This document shows, piece by piece, positions 25,158-33,851 of a DNA stretch of 64,000 nucleotides. The stretch is from Amycolatopsis nivea (GTDB lineage Bacteria > Actinomycetota > Actinomycetes > Mycobacteriales > Pseudonocardiaceae). A program made the position numbers and the translations under genes. The first letter of the stretch is position 1. The number at the start of each line of letters is the position of its first letter. The notes under the pieces are model-generated. The model was not told the DNA's origin, did not search any database, and saw nothing but the letters and a program-made list of their open reading frames with translations. The stretch covers positions 1 through 64,000 of the forward strand of contig NZ_SDLT01000006.1 of the NCBI RefSeq assembly GCF_004522235.1, read 5' to 3'.

Positions 25158-26618
25158 ATGAAGCTCGGCAAGACCGCTGTCGTCCTCGGCGGAAGCGTCG
25201 CGGGCCTGTGCGCCGCCGGGGCGCTGTCCCCGTATTTCGATCAGGTCCTCGTGCTGGAGCGGGACGAGCTGCCGGAGGGGGCCGAGCACCGGCGCGGGGT
25301 GCCGCAGAGCAAGCACCCGCATTTCCTGCTGAACTCGGGCCGCCGGGCGATCACCGCGCTCTTCCCCGGTTTCGAGGACGACCTCGTCGCGGCGGGCGGG
25401 CTGCACCTGATGCCGTCGATGGACGCCGCCTACCTGGACCGGGAGGGCTGGTCGGCGCGCAAACGCAGTGCGATGACGATGGTCTACAGCTCGCGCGTCC
25501 TCATCGAGCGCGTGCTGCGGGACAAGGTGCGCCAACTGTCCAATGTGGACATCTGGGAACACGTGGCGGTGCGCGGCCTTGGCACCGCGCCCGGGGCGGT
25601 CACCGGTGTCGACATCGCCCGGCCCGGGGGAGAGGAGCATCTCGACGCCGACTTCGTCGTGGACGCGATGGGCCGCGGCTCGCCCGTCGCGAACTGGCTG
25701 GCGGCGGCGGGCTGGCCGGAGCCCGAGGTGCGGACCCTCGACGCCAAGGTCACCTACACGTCGCGCTGGTACGAGCTGCCGCCGCCGGAGAGCCGTCCGG
25801 AGTCCTGGTGGTGGCGGCACCTGGTGCTGATGCCGACCCAGGACCGCGGCGGGCATCCCGCGGAGCACGAGTTCCTGGTGAACTTCTTCCCGATCGAGGG
25901 CGACCGGGTCATCGCCTGCATGGGTTCGTGGGGACTGGAGATGCCGCGGACGGCCGACGCCTTCGTCGAATCGGCGCGCAGGACGCGGACGCCGTTGTTC
26001 GCCGCGGCGATGGACCGGTGCACGCCGTCCTCGGAGGTGCATCTGACGCGGTCCACCGGCAACCGGTGGCGGCGCTACGACCGCTGGACGAGCCCGCCGC
26101 GAGGCCTGGCGTTCGTCGGCGACTCGATCTGCGCGTTCAATCCGTTCTACGCACAGGGCATCAGTTCCGCGTCGGGTTCGGCGCTGCTGCTGCGCGAGCA
26201 TCTGGCCCGCGCGACCAACCTCGACGCGAGCTTCTGCGCGCGATTCCTTGCGGCGCAATGCGACCTGCTCAAGGTGCCCTGGACTCTGGCGATGGCCCGC
26301 GACCGCGGCTACGAGTGCGCGGAGGGCACCGAATGCCTGCCTGGGTGGCAACGTCGCCTCCTCGCGGCCGTCTCCGCCCCAGCGTTCAGCCTTGTCGTCG
26401 GCGCCGCCCGGGAGGACGACGTCGTCGACGAGCATTTCGCGAAAGTCTTCAACCTCGACGAGTCGCTGGGCGAGATGATGCGCACCCCGCGCGTGCTCGC
26501 CGGGCTGGCCCGCTACTGCGTCCGCTCCATGCTGGGCAGGCACCGGGTGCCCTTCGGCTTCGATCCCCAGGCCGAGCCGCCCGCCACCGACTACTCGCCG
26601 GCCGCGGTCGCGGGATGA
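25158..26618 (+). CDS. FAD-dependent monooxygenase/epoxidase-like oxidoreductase
   Basis: A 486-residue flavoprotein with an N-terminal Rossmann motif (VVLGGSVAGLCAAG, residues 8-21) and the RRGVPQSKHPHFLL segment seen in epoxidase- and halogenase-like actinomycete oxidoreductases. The second FAD motif AFVGDSICAFNPFYAQGI is near residue 316. It lacks the tryptophan-halogenase WxWxIP motif. It probably oxygenates a lipid or polyketide-like substrate. GAGCGGAG stands 9 nt before the ATG. Its stop overlaps the start of the membrane protein gene by four bases (ATGA), which argues that the two act together. Substrate unknown. Confidence 0.75.
   Translation: MKLGKTAVVLGGSVAGLCAAGALSPYFDQVLVLERDELPEGAEHRRGVPQSKHPHFLLNSGRRAITALFPGFEDDLVAAGGLHLMPSMDAAYLDREGWSARKRSAMTMVYSSRVLIERVLRDKVRQLSNVDIWEHVAVRGLGTAPGAVTGVDIARPGGEEHLDADFVVDAMGRGSPVANWLAAAGWPEPEVRTLDAKVTYTSRWYELPPPESRPESWWWRHLVLMPTQDRGGHPAEHEFLVNFFPIEGDRVIACMGSWGLEMPRTADAFVESARRTRTPLFAAAMDRCTPSSEVHLTRSTGNRWRRYDRWTSPPRGLAFVGDSICAFNPFYAQGISSASGSALLLREHLARATNLDASFCARFLAAQCDLLKVPWTLAMARDRGYECAEGTECLPGWQRRLLAAVSAPAFSLVVGAAREDDVVDEHFAKVFNLDESLGEMMRTPRVLAGLARYCVRSMLGRHRVPFGFDPQAEPPATDYSPAAVAG
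25538..25550. repeat. Dispersed palindrome GTCCANNNTGGAC, copy 3
   Basis: An exact copy (GTCCAATGTGGAC) within the FAD-monooxygenase gene, read as Ser-Asn-Val-Asp using the rare codon AAT. Confidence 0.45.
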
Positions 26619-27712
26619 GCGCCGGGTGCGGGCCGGAGGCGGAGGAAGTCGCCCGGCGGCTCGGTTTCGACTGCCACGACGTCAGCCCGGTGGTCTCGGT
26701 CCGGGCGCCGTGGGACCTGGCGCACTGGACGATGCCGCTGCTGGAGGTGCTGATCGTCGGCGGAGCCGTGTTCGCGCTCTGGCACGCCGTGCGCCGCTAT
26801 CGCGCGGGCGATCCGGTCAACCTGGCGCTGTGGTGGGCTTCGCTGGTGTATCTCGTCGTCACCGAACCGCCGCTGTACTTCCCCGAATGGTTCGGCCTCG
26901 ACCGGCTGTACGGATTCATCTTCGCGCACAACCGGTTCACCGTGCAGTTCATGGGGGACCGGCTGCCGCTTTATATCGTGGCGTTCTATCCGGTGATCAG
27001 CCAGCTCGCCTACGAACTGGTGCGGTCGCTGGGGGTCTTCCGCCGCCGCGGCCCGCTGATCGGCTCCGTCGCCGTCGCGTTCGCCTGCCAGGTCTTCTAC
27101 GAGGTCTTCGACCAGGTGGGCCCGCAACTGAAGTGGTGGGCCTGGAACCCGGCCGACCGCATCGTCAACCAGCCCGCGCTCACCGCGGTTCCGATGACCA
27201 GCATGCTGTTGTTCGCTTCGGTTTCGATGGCAGCGATGACCTACCTCGTGGTGCGCTTCACCGGCAGCCCGGCCGGAGACGGCCGACCGCGCCGCGGCTG
27301 GCGGCTGGTTCCGCGCATCCTCGCGGCGGGCGTCCTCACCCCGTTCACCATGGCCGTCGCCGGACTCCCGGCGAGTCTGTTCGGCGGCGATCATCCGAAC
27401 CAGGTCGCGCAAGCGTGGGTGCTCGGCGCGGAACTGGGCCTCGTCTGGGTGGCCGGCGCGTGGATCGTCGTGGCACAGCTGCGCTCCGGCGAGCGCGGCG
27501 CGGGCGAGCCGCAGTCGGCGTTCGCCCGGTACTACCCCGCGATCTACCTGGGCGGGATGGCAGTGTTCTGGATCGGCGCGCTGCCCGCCTATTTCGGAGC
27601 CCGCGACGGCATCACCAGTGACGGTTCCCCGATCGGGAGCGGACCGTACGCGCTCGCGTGCTTCCTCGCCGCCGGTTCGCTGCTGGCCGCCGCTCGCCCC
27701 GCCCGTCAGTGA
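26615..27712 (+). CDS. Polytopic membrane protein of unknown function (monooxygenase partner)
   Basis: A 365-residue integral membrane protein with about eight hydrophobic segments (for example 41-58, 71-85, 117-136, 148-162, 192-212, 235-255 and two near the C-terminus). Polar residues sit in or near membrane segments: Glu84 in VVTEPPLYFPEW, Glu163/Asp166 in FYEVFDQVGPQ and the aromatic WWAWNP at 174-179. This could form an active site in the membrane, as in integral membrane cyclases, but I do not recognise a characterised family. The ATG at 26615 overlaps the monooxygenase stop. It may be an enzyme acting on the oxidised lipid, or a transporter. Confidence 0.7.
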   Translation: MSAGCGPEAEEVARRLGFDCHDVSPVVSVRAPWDLAHWTMPLLEVLIVGGAVFALWHAVRRYRAGDPVNLALWWASLVYLVVTEPPLYFPEWFGLDRLYGFIFAHNRFTVQFMGDRLPLYIVAFYPVISQLAYELVRSLGVFRRRGPLIGSVAVAFACQVFYEVFDQVGPQLKWWAWNPADRIVNQPALTAVPMTSMLLFASVSMAAMTYLVVRFTGSPAGDGRPRRGWRLVPRILAAGVLTPFTMAVAGLPASLFGGDHPNQVAQAWVLGAELGLVWVAGAWIVVAQLRSGERGAGEPQSAFARYYPAIYLGGMAVFWIGALPAYFGARDGITSDGSPIGSGPYALACFLAAGSLLAAARPARQ

Positions 27713-27741
27713 CCTGCGGTCTCGTCTGGAACGATGGGGTC

Positions 27742-28341
27742 ATGGGGTACCACGGATGGCAGGGCGACCCGCCCGGCGCCGAAGACGAGGCACGCCGCCG
27801 GATCGTGCAGGCGGCGATAGCGTGCATCGACCGCGCCGGGCTGGCCAAGACCAACCTCTCCCACATCGCCGCCGAAGCCGGAGTGACCCGGCAGACCGTC
27901 TACCGCTACTTCTCCGGCCTGGCCGAAATCCTGCGCGCCGTCGCCCACGCGGGCGCCGAGGAGTTCGCCGAACGGATGCGGCGGCACCTGTCCGCGTTCG
28001 ACAGCCCGGTCGAGATCGCCGTCGAGTCCGTCGTGTTCGCCGTCCGCAGCCTGCCCGACGAGCCCTACCTCGGTTTGCTGCTCCAGGCCGGGGAAGCCGA
28101 CTATTTCACCGCCGGGACCGCCACGCCGCCGTCCTTCTCCCTCGGCGCGCGAATCCTGCGAGACACCGAGGCCGACTGGTCCGCCGCGGGCGTGCACACC
28201 GACGCCGAACTCCAGCAACTCGCCGAGATCCTGATGCGGCTGTTCATGTCGTTCCTGCAATACCCGTCGACACCACCGGCGACCGACGACGAACTGCGCG
28301 ACCTGGTGCGCCGCTGGATCGGCCCGGCACTGCGCGGCTGA
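27742..28341 (+). CDS. TetR-family regulator
   Basis: A 199-residue TetR repressor. The HTH is at about residues 35-55 (NLSHIAAEAGVTRQTVYRYF, the classical TetR signature) and the rest is a helical ligand-binding domain. I chose the ATG at 27742, 29 nt after the membrane protein stop; upstream residues of the open frame are Arg/Pro-rich and overlap that gene. It lies third in the monooxygenase operon and is the obvious candidate to bind the inverted repeat at 25105-25139, which would make the operon self-regulated. It ends convergently with the P450 gene. Confidence 0.85.
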   Translation: MGYHGWQGDPPGAEDEARRRIVQAAIACIDRAGLAKTNLSHIAAEAGVTRQTVYRYFSGLAEILRAVAHAGAEEFAERMRRHLSAFDSPVEIAVESVVFAVRSLPDEPYLGLLLQAGEADYFTAGTATPPSFSLGARILRDTEADWSAAGVHTDAELQQLAEILMRLFMSFLQYPSTPPATDDELRDLVRRWIGPALRG

Positions 28342-28372
28342 CGCCCGGCGCCATGGTGAACGTGGCGCTCGC

Positions 28373-29587
28373 TCAGCCCCAGGTGACCGGAAGCTCGTGC
28401 ACCCCATAGATATTCATGTTGGTCCGCAACGGCACCTCCCCAGCCGGAACCGCGAGCCGCAGGTCCGGGAAACGCCGGAACAGGCCCTCGAACCCCACGC
28501 GCATCTCGATGCGAGCCAGCTGCTGTCCCAAGCATTGGTGGACGCCATGGCCGAACGCCACCTGCCCGCGGACCTTGCGGTGCAGGTCGATCGTGTCGGG
28601 GTCCTCGAAATGCTTCGGGTCGCGGTTGGCGGCGAGCAGCGAGACGACCACAGTCGAGCCAGCCGGAATAGTCTCGCCGCCGACCTCGATGTCCTCGGTG
28701 GCGTAGCGGTAGAAGATGTCAGCCACCGACAGGTAGCGCATCAGCTCTTCCACCGCGTTGCCGAACAGCGTCGGGTCGGCGCGCAGTTCCGCCAGCTGCG
28801 TCGGGTGCTCGAGCAGCGCGAAGGCGCCGAGGGACAGCATGTTCGCGGTGGTCTCGTGCCCGGCCAGCAACAGCAGGAACGCCATGCCGGTCAGTTCTTC
28901 GATGCTGAGGTCCTCGTCACGGGCGAGGTCGGACAGGATGTCCTCGCCCGGTTCGGCGCGCTTGTCCGTGCACAGCTGGCCGAGGTAGCCCATCATCGCG
29001 CCGAAGGCGGCCATCTTGTCTTCGAGGTTGACGTCGCGCTCCATGAACTTCGACGAGTTCGCCTGGAAGGTTTCGCGGTCGGCGTAAGGAACGCCGAGCA
29101 GTTCGCAGATCACCAGCGACGGCACGGGAAGCGCGAACTCCCGCACGAGGTCGATCGGCGGCGCGAGCTGGGCGACCGCGTCCAGCTGCTGTTCGGTGAT
29201 CGCGATGATGCCGTCTTCGAGCTGCTTCATCCGCTTGACCGTGAAGGCGCCGGTGAGCTTGCGCCGCAACCGGGTGTGGTCGGGGGCGTCCATGCTGATG
29301 AACAGTCCGGGGATCTGCGGCGACGGTTCGGTGGCGACCGGCATGCCCGGCGTCTCGTACGGCACGTGGACCACGCCGAGGTCGAGGCGGTTGCTGAACC
29401 GGGCGTCGGACATGACCTGGCGGACCGCCTCGTACCCGGTGATCAGCCAGCCCTCGTGGCCGTCGGGGAAGAGCATCGGGCTGACCGGGCGGGTTTCGCG
29501 CAGCGCGGTGATCGCCGACGGCGGGTCGAACGGGCCTGCGTCGCGGTCCATCGGCAGGCCGTTGACCGGGGAAACCTGCTGGTTCAT
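28373..29587 (-). CDS. Cytochrome P450
   Basis: A 404-residue soluble bacterial class I P450. The I-helix oxygen-binding motif is LAGHETTANML, the K-helix ExxR is ELMR (EELMRYLS), and the heme loop FGHGVHQCLGQQLAR places the axial Cys at 352. Similar to CYP105/CYP107-like actinomycete enzymes that hydroxylate natural products or xenobiotics; the substrate is unknown. A good ribosome site (GAGAGGA) precedes the ATG at 29587. No ferredoxin gene is adjacent. It follows the SARP-type regulator on the same strand after 82 bp that hold a short inverted repeat. Confidence 0.9.
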   Translation of the reverse strand: MNQQVSPVNGLPMDRDAGPFDPPSAITALRETRPVSPMLFPDGHEGWLITGYEAVRQVMSDARFSNRLDLGVVHVPYETPGMPVATEPSPQIPGLFISMDAPDHTRLRRKLTGAFTVKRMKQLEDGIIAITEQQLDAVAQLAPPIDLVREFALPVPSLVICELLGVPYADRETFQANSSKFMERDVNLEDKMAAFGAMMGYLGQLCTDKRAEPGEDILSDLARDEDLSIEELTGMAFLLLLAGHETTANMLSLGAFALLEHPTQLAELRADPTLFGNAVEELMRYLSVADIFYRYATEDIEVGGETIPAGSTVVVSLLAANRDPKHFEDPDTIDLHRKVRGQVAFGHGVHQCLGQQLARIEMRVGFEGLFRRFPDLRLAVPAGEVPLRTNMNIYGVHELPVTWG

Positions 29588-29600
29588 CGGGAAATCCTCT

Positions 29601-29623
29601 CGTGGTGGCTTGATGTCACCACG
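29601..29623. promoter_or_regulatory. Inverted repeat upstream of the P450
   Basis: CGTGGTG (29601-29607), 9 bp, then CACCACG (29617-29623), just 14 bp before the P450 start. It could be an operator or a small RNA hairpin. Confidence 0.35.
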
Positions 29624-29669
29624 ATCTCCGAGCGCCCAGACACCGAGCCGTCACGGCGCTGACACGGGA

Positions 29670-32600
29670 TCAGGCCCGCGTCAGCGGCTCCGTGACCAGG
29701 TCGGTCCACACACCCGCGGCGCCTTCCCGGGCGGCTTGGTCGAACGCGGCGTCGCCGAGGTGGTTGCGCGCCTCCTGCTCGATCCGCGGCACGTCCGGGT
29801 TCGACAGGTCTTTCCGGCCGAGCACCTGCGCGCTCGCGGCCAGCAGCCGTGCGGCGTGCTCGTACTGCCCGCGCCGCAGCGCCAGGTCGGCGACCCCGAC
29901 GACCGCCTGCGCGATCTCCGGCGCGCGTCCGGTTTCCGCTGCCGCGTCGCAAGCAGCGGCACGGTGTTCGCGCGCCTCCTCGAGATCGGTCGCGAACCAC
30001 GCGTGCAAGTCGTGGGCCGCGGCGCGCAGATGCGGTTGCTGCGCTTCGTCGCCGAGCAGGCTCATCGCGTGGCCGAACTGGTCGAAAGCGTCCTGCGCGT
30101 TGCCGTTCCACCGCGCCAGTTCCGCCCGGACGAGGGCGAGCGATGCCAGCGTCCCGGGCCACGTGACGCCTTCCGCGAGTCTTTCCGCCTCGGCGACCGC
30201 GGCGGCGCAAGCGTCCTTGTCTCCCGCGAGCCAGTGCAGCCGCGCCTGCCGCATGCGCAGCTGGACGATGTCGTCGAGGGCGTCCAGCTCGGCGACGACC
30301 GCGATCGCCTGGTCGAAATGCTCGCTCGCCTCGCCGAATTCGCCGCGCATGGCGAGGCAGCCGGCCAGTTCGGTCTGCGCGAACGAGATCCCGAACCGTT
30401 CGCCGAGCACCCGGAACTCGACCAGCGATTCGTCGAACCAGGATTCGCAGTCCTGGCCGAGCATCATCCGCAGTTTGCCGATGTGCAGCCGGGACAACGC
30501 GCGCACCCACGGGTCCTCGTCGTCCAGCAGCGACTCCCACGCGGGCAGGAGCGCGTCCGTGTCGCGCAGCATCATCTCCAGCGGCACCACCAGCCGGAGC
30601 GCCGCGTGCAGGTGCCGGCCGTGTTTGCCGAACTCGTACGCCTTGTGGATCCACTGCGCGGCTTCCGGCATGTCGCCGGGGCCGGACGTGGCGAACATCG
30701 AGGTCAGCGCGTACACGATGGCTCTGGTCCCGTCGGGGACCTCGCCGGGAATCGCGATCGCGGCGGCGATCAGTTCCATGCCCTCGGCCTTGCGGCCCAC
30801 AAGCCACCAGTACCAGCCGCAGGCTGCGGCGAGCCGCATCGCGGCATGCGCGTCACCCGCGGCAAGCGCGCCGCGCATGGCCGAGACGAGATTGTCGTGC
30901 TCTGCCTTGAGAACAGTGAGCCATTCCAGCTGCTCGCCGCGGCGCAAGCGGGGTTCCGCAGTTTCGGCCAGTTCGGTGAAGTACGCGAGATGCGCTTGCC
31001 GGGCGAGCTCGGTCTCCCCGGCCTCGGCGAGGCGTGCGGCGCTGTACTCCTTGATGGTGCCGAGCATCCGGTACCGCGGCGCGCCTTCGCCGAACGCGAC
31101 GAGCAGGGACTTGTCGCTGAGCGCGGCGAGCAGGTCCAGCACCTCGTACTCGTCGACGAGTTCTCCCGCGCAGACCCGTTCCGCCGCCTCGAGGCTCGCG
31201 CCGCCGGCGAACACCGACAGCCTGCTCAGCACGAGCCGTTCGCCGTCGCTGAGCAGTTCCCAGCTCCAGTCGACCATCGCGCGCAGCGTCCGGTGCCGGG
31301 GAAGAGCGGTGCGGCTGCCGCCGGTCAGCAGCCGGAACCGGTCGTCGAGGCGGTCCGCGAGCTGCTCGGCGGACATCGTGCGGAGCCGGACCGCGGCCAG
31401 TTCGATCGCGAGCGGCATCCCGTCGAGCGCGGTGCAGATGCGGACCAGCGTCCGGTCGTCGGCGAGGTCCTGGTTCCGCGTCGTCGCCCGATCGCGCAGC
31501 AGCTGGACGGCCTCGGCGCGGGCGAGCGGTTCGACCGGCCACAATGCCTCGCCGGTGATCCCCAGCGGTTCCCGGCTCGTCGCGAGGATCCGCAGTCCGC
31601 GGCATTCGCCGAGCAGCCGGTGTGCGAGCGCGGCGGCGGACTCGATGACGTGTTCGCAGTTGTCCAGCACCAGCAACGTTTCGCGGTCCCGGATCGCGGA
31701 GACCAGCCGGTCCACCGGGTCCGCGGCGGACGCTTCCCCGAGCAGCGCGTCGCGGAGGCCGAGCCCGGACAGCGTGGCCTGCGCGACGTCGTCCCCGCTC
31801 CCGACCGCGGCCAGTTCGACCAGCCACGCGCCGTGGTGCAGGCCGGAGACCAGCGTGCGGGCGGTTTCCGTGGCCAGCCGGGTCTTCCCCGAGCCGCCGG
31901 GCCCGGTCAAGGTGGTGAGCCGATGCCGCGAAACCAGGTCGCGGACCGCGGCTACATCGGCTTCTTTCCCGATGTAGCTGGTGAATTCGGCGCGCAGGTT
32001 GGTCTTGCGGGTCTCCTCGCGCCGTCCCACCTCGCCGCGCAGCAACGCGACGTGCAGCGCGGACAGTTCGGGCGACGGGTCGGCGCCCAGTTCGTCGGCC
32101 AGCGTTTCCCTGATCCGCTGGAACGCTTGCAACGCCTCGGTGTTGCGGCCCGCGGCGGCGAGCGCGCGCATCAGCGCGGCGACGAGCCTTTCCCGCACCG
32201 GGTGCGCGGCGACCAGGTCGGTCAGCTCCGGGACGAGATCCGCGCCGCCGCCGAGATCGAGCTCGGCTTCGAACCGGTCCTCCATGGCCGTCAGCCGCAG
32301 TGATTCCAGCCGCGTGGCCGCCGCGTCGAACGCGTCGCTGTCCTGCAATCCGACGTCCTGCATCGCCGGACCGCGCCACAACTCCAGCGCCTCGCGCAGC
32401 CGCCCAGGCCCGTGGTCGCGGGCCTGGGCGACGAGCCGCTCGAAGCGCACCGCGTCGACCGCGTCGGCGTCGATCGCCAGCCGGTACCCGTCGGTCAGTC
32501 CTTCGACCACGGCGCCCGGGAGCGCCTTGCGCAGCCGGGAAACCAGGCGTTGCAAGGCGTTCGCGGCGTCGGCCGGCGGCTGCTCGCCCCAGATCCAGTC

Positions 32601-32735
32601 GATCAGCGACGCCTTCGGCACGACCTGGCCCGGCCGGAGCGCGAGGGCGACGAGCAGCCCGCGCAACCGGGCGCCCGGCACCTCGGCCGTCGTGCCGTCG
32701 CGGACCTCGAACGGACCCAGGATCTTGATCTGCAC
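29670..32735 (-). CDS. AfsR/SARP-family regulator with ATPase and TPR regions
   Basis: A 1021-residue regulator. In order: an OmpR-type winged helix (about 1-90; QIKILGPFEVRDG start), a BTAD bacterial transcriptional activation domain (about 95-245; ends near LAGELG-type ETLADELGADPSPEL), an NB-ARC-like ATPase with P-loop GPGGSGKTRLA at about 277 and Walker B LLVLDNCEHV, and a long helical TPR-like C-terminal part to 1021. This is the AfsR/DnrI-large class that activates secondary metabolism or nearby enzymes. The GTG start at 32735 follows a GCAGGA stretch; the frame further upstream belongs to antisense of the DUF4097 gene. Likely targets are the adjacent P450 and DUF4097 genes. Confidence 0.85.
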   Translation of the reverse strand: MQIKILGPFEVRDGTTAEVPGARLRGLLVALALRPGQVVPKASLIDWIWGEQPPADAANALQRLVSRLRKALPGAVVEGLTDGYRLAIDADAVDAVRFERLVAQARDHGPGRLREALELWRGPAMQDVGLQDSDAFDAAATRLESLRLTAMEDRFEAELDLGGGADLVPELTDLVAAHPVRERLVAALMRALAAAGRNTEALQAFQRIRETLADELGADPSPELSALHVALLRGEVGRREETRKTNLRAEFTSYIGKEADVAAVRDLVSRHRLTTLTGPGGSGKTRLATETARTLVSGLHHGAWLVELAAVGSGDDVAQATLSGLGLRDALLGEASAADPVDRLVSAIRDRETLLVLDNCEHVIESAAALAHRLLGECRGLRILATSREPLGITGEALWPVEPLARAEAVQLLRDRATTRNQDLADDRTLVRICTALDGMPLAIELAAVRLRTMSAEQLADRLDDRFRLLTGGSRTALPRHRTLRAMVDWSWELLSDGERLVLSRLSVFAGGASLEAAERVCAGELVDEYEVLDLLAALSDKSLLVAFGEGAPRYRMLGTIKEYSAARLAEAGETELARQAHLAYFTELAETAEPRLRRGEQLEWLTVLKAEHDNLVSAMRGALAAGDAHAAMRLAAACGWYWWLVGRKAEGMELIAAAIAIPGEVPDGTRAIVYALTSMFATSGPGDMPEAAQWIHKAYEFGKHGRHLHAALRLVVPLEMMLRDTDALLPAWESLLDDEDPWVRALSRLHIGKLRMMLGQDCESWFDESLVEFRVLGERFGISFAQTELAGCLAMRGEFGEASEHFDQAIAVVAELDALDDIVQLRMRQARLHWLAGDKDACAAAVAEAERLAEGVTWPGTLASLALVRAELARWNGNAQDAFDQFGHAMSLLGDEAQQPHLRAAAHDLHAWFATDLEEAREHRAAACDAAAETGRAPEIAQAVVGVADLALRRGQYEHAARLLAASAQVLGRKDLSNPDVPRIEQEARNHLGDAAFDQAAREGAAGVWTDLVTEPLTRA

Positions 32736-32764
32736 CCGTCCGATCCTGCCATCCGATCGGGTGG

Positions 32765-33589
32765 TCAGGCAGCGGAATAGACGACGATGTCGTCGAGCCG
32801 GGTGCGGGCGTGGACCTTGAGCGCGCCGCGCGGGCTCTCCGGCGTGCCGAGGGTGTTGCGCACGGCGCCCTTCGTGCTCTTCGCGTCCACGTCGGCGGCG
32901 GTGCCCGCGCTGACGCCGACCTCGATCCCGCCGGCCGCGTTCGACAGCTCCACCTGACCGCGCGTGACCCGCCCGATCCGGATCGGGCAGTCGGCCGCCT
33001 TGGCGACGACGCTCCCGTCCGCGGTGCCGATGTCGAAGCTGCCGTTCGACCCGCCGAGGTCCACGTCGGACCGCGCGTGGCCGATCCAGACCTTGCCGCT
33101 GGTGCCCTGGTACCGGATCTCGCCGTCGACCTCGCCCAGCCGCAGGCCCGCCGCGCTGCCCTCGATGACCACGTCGCCGCCGACGTGCCCGACCGCGAGC
33201 CCGCCCGCGCCGAGGTTCCCGCGCAACGCGGCGACCCGGTCGAGCTGCACCTGGCCCGAGCCGATGTTGACCTCGCAGTCGCCGAGGGCGCCGTCCGCCT
33301 GCACCTCGGTCCAAGCCGTGTTGAGCACGATCTTGGACCCGGCGGGCAGTTCGATCGCGATATCGACGGAACCGGTCTGGCGTCCGGACTTGGTGGTCTT
33401 CACAGTGAGGACCCCGTCGGCGAACTCGACCTTGGTCTTCTCGGCGACCTTCACGTCGGTCGAGTTCGCCGCGTCGACCGGCTGCACTCGCACGACGGTC
33501 TCGGCGCGCTCGCCCGCGGTGATCCGGACGCGAGCACCCGCGGTGGTCAGCGCGGCGGTGATGGGGTTGGGGGTGGTGAACGTGGACAT
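32765..33589 (-). CDS. DUF4097-like beta-strand-repeat protein
   Basis: A 274-residue protein built of repeated short beta strands rich in Gly, Val and Asp (for instance LRLGEVDGEIRYQG, VWIGHARSDVDLGG, IRIGRVTRGQVELS), typical of the DUF4097/adhesin-like beta-helix family. No signal peptide or membrane segment is evident, so it is probably cytoplasmic. Such proteins often sit beside transcription regulators or anti-sigma-like genes in actinomycetes, but their role is unknown. The gene ends 29 bp before the SARP regulator and should be co-transcribed with it. Confidence 0.75.
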   Translation of the reverse strand: MSTFTTPNPITAALTTAGARVRITAGERAETVVRVQPVDAANSTDVKVAEKTKVEFADGVLTVKTTKSGRQTGSVDIAIELPAGSKIVLNTAWTEVQADGALGDCEVNIGSGQVQLDRVAALRGNLGAGGLAVGHVGGDVVIEGSAAGLRLGEVDGEIRYQGTSGKVWIGHARSDVDLGGSNGSFDIGTADGSVVAKAADCPIRIGRVTRGQVELSNAAGGIEVGVSAGTAADVDAKSTKGAVRNTLGTPESPRGALKVHARTRLDDIVVYSAA

Positions 33590-33851
33590 TTCCGGTCTCC
33601 CTGGCTGGTTCAGCGGTTCGTTGTGACCACATTCGCCCGCTGGGCGGACACGCTGCTGTCACGGCTCAGACGCCGGGGAAGCGGCCGTGTCAGGCACGGT
33701 GTCAGCGCGGACCGGATCGGTGCTCGGGCAACATCGGGACTTCGTTCGGGCAGGGACTCGCGGTGCCGCGGGCGGACGGTTGCCGCGTGCCGCTAGGTTT
33801 CCGGGGGAGTTCGCCGGGATCGGGCCCGGCCGCAAGGGGGTTGTACGTCGC

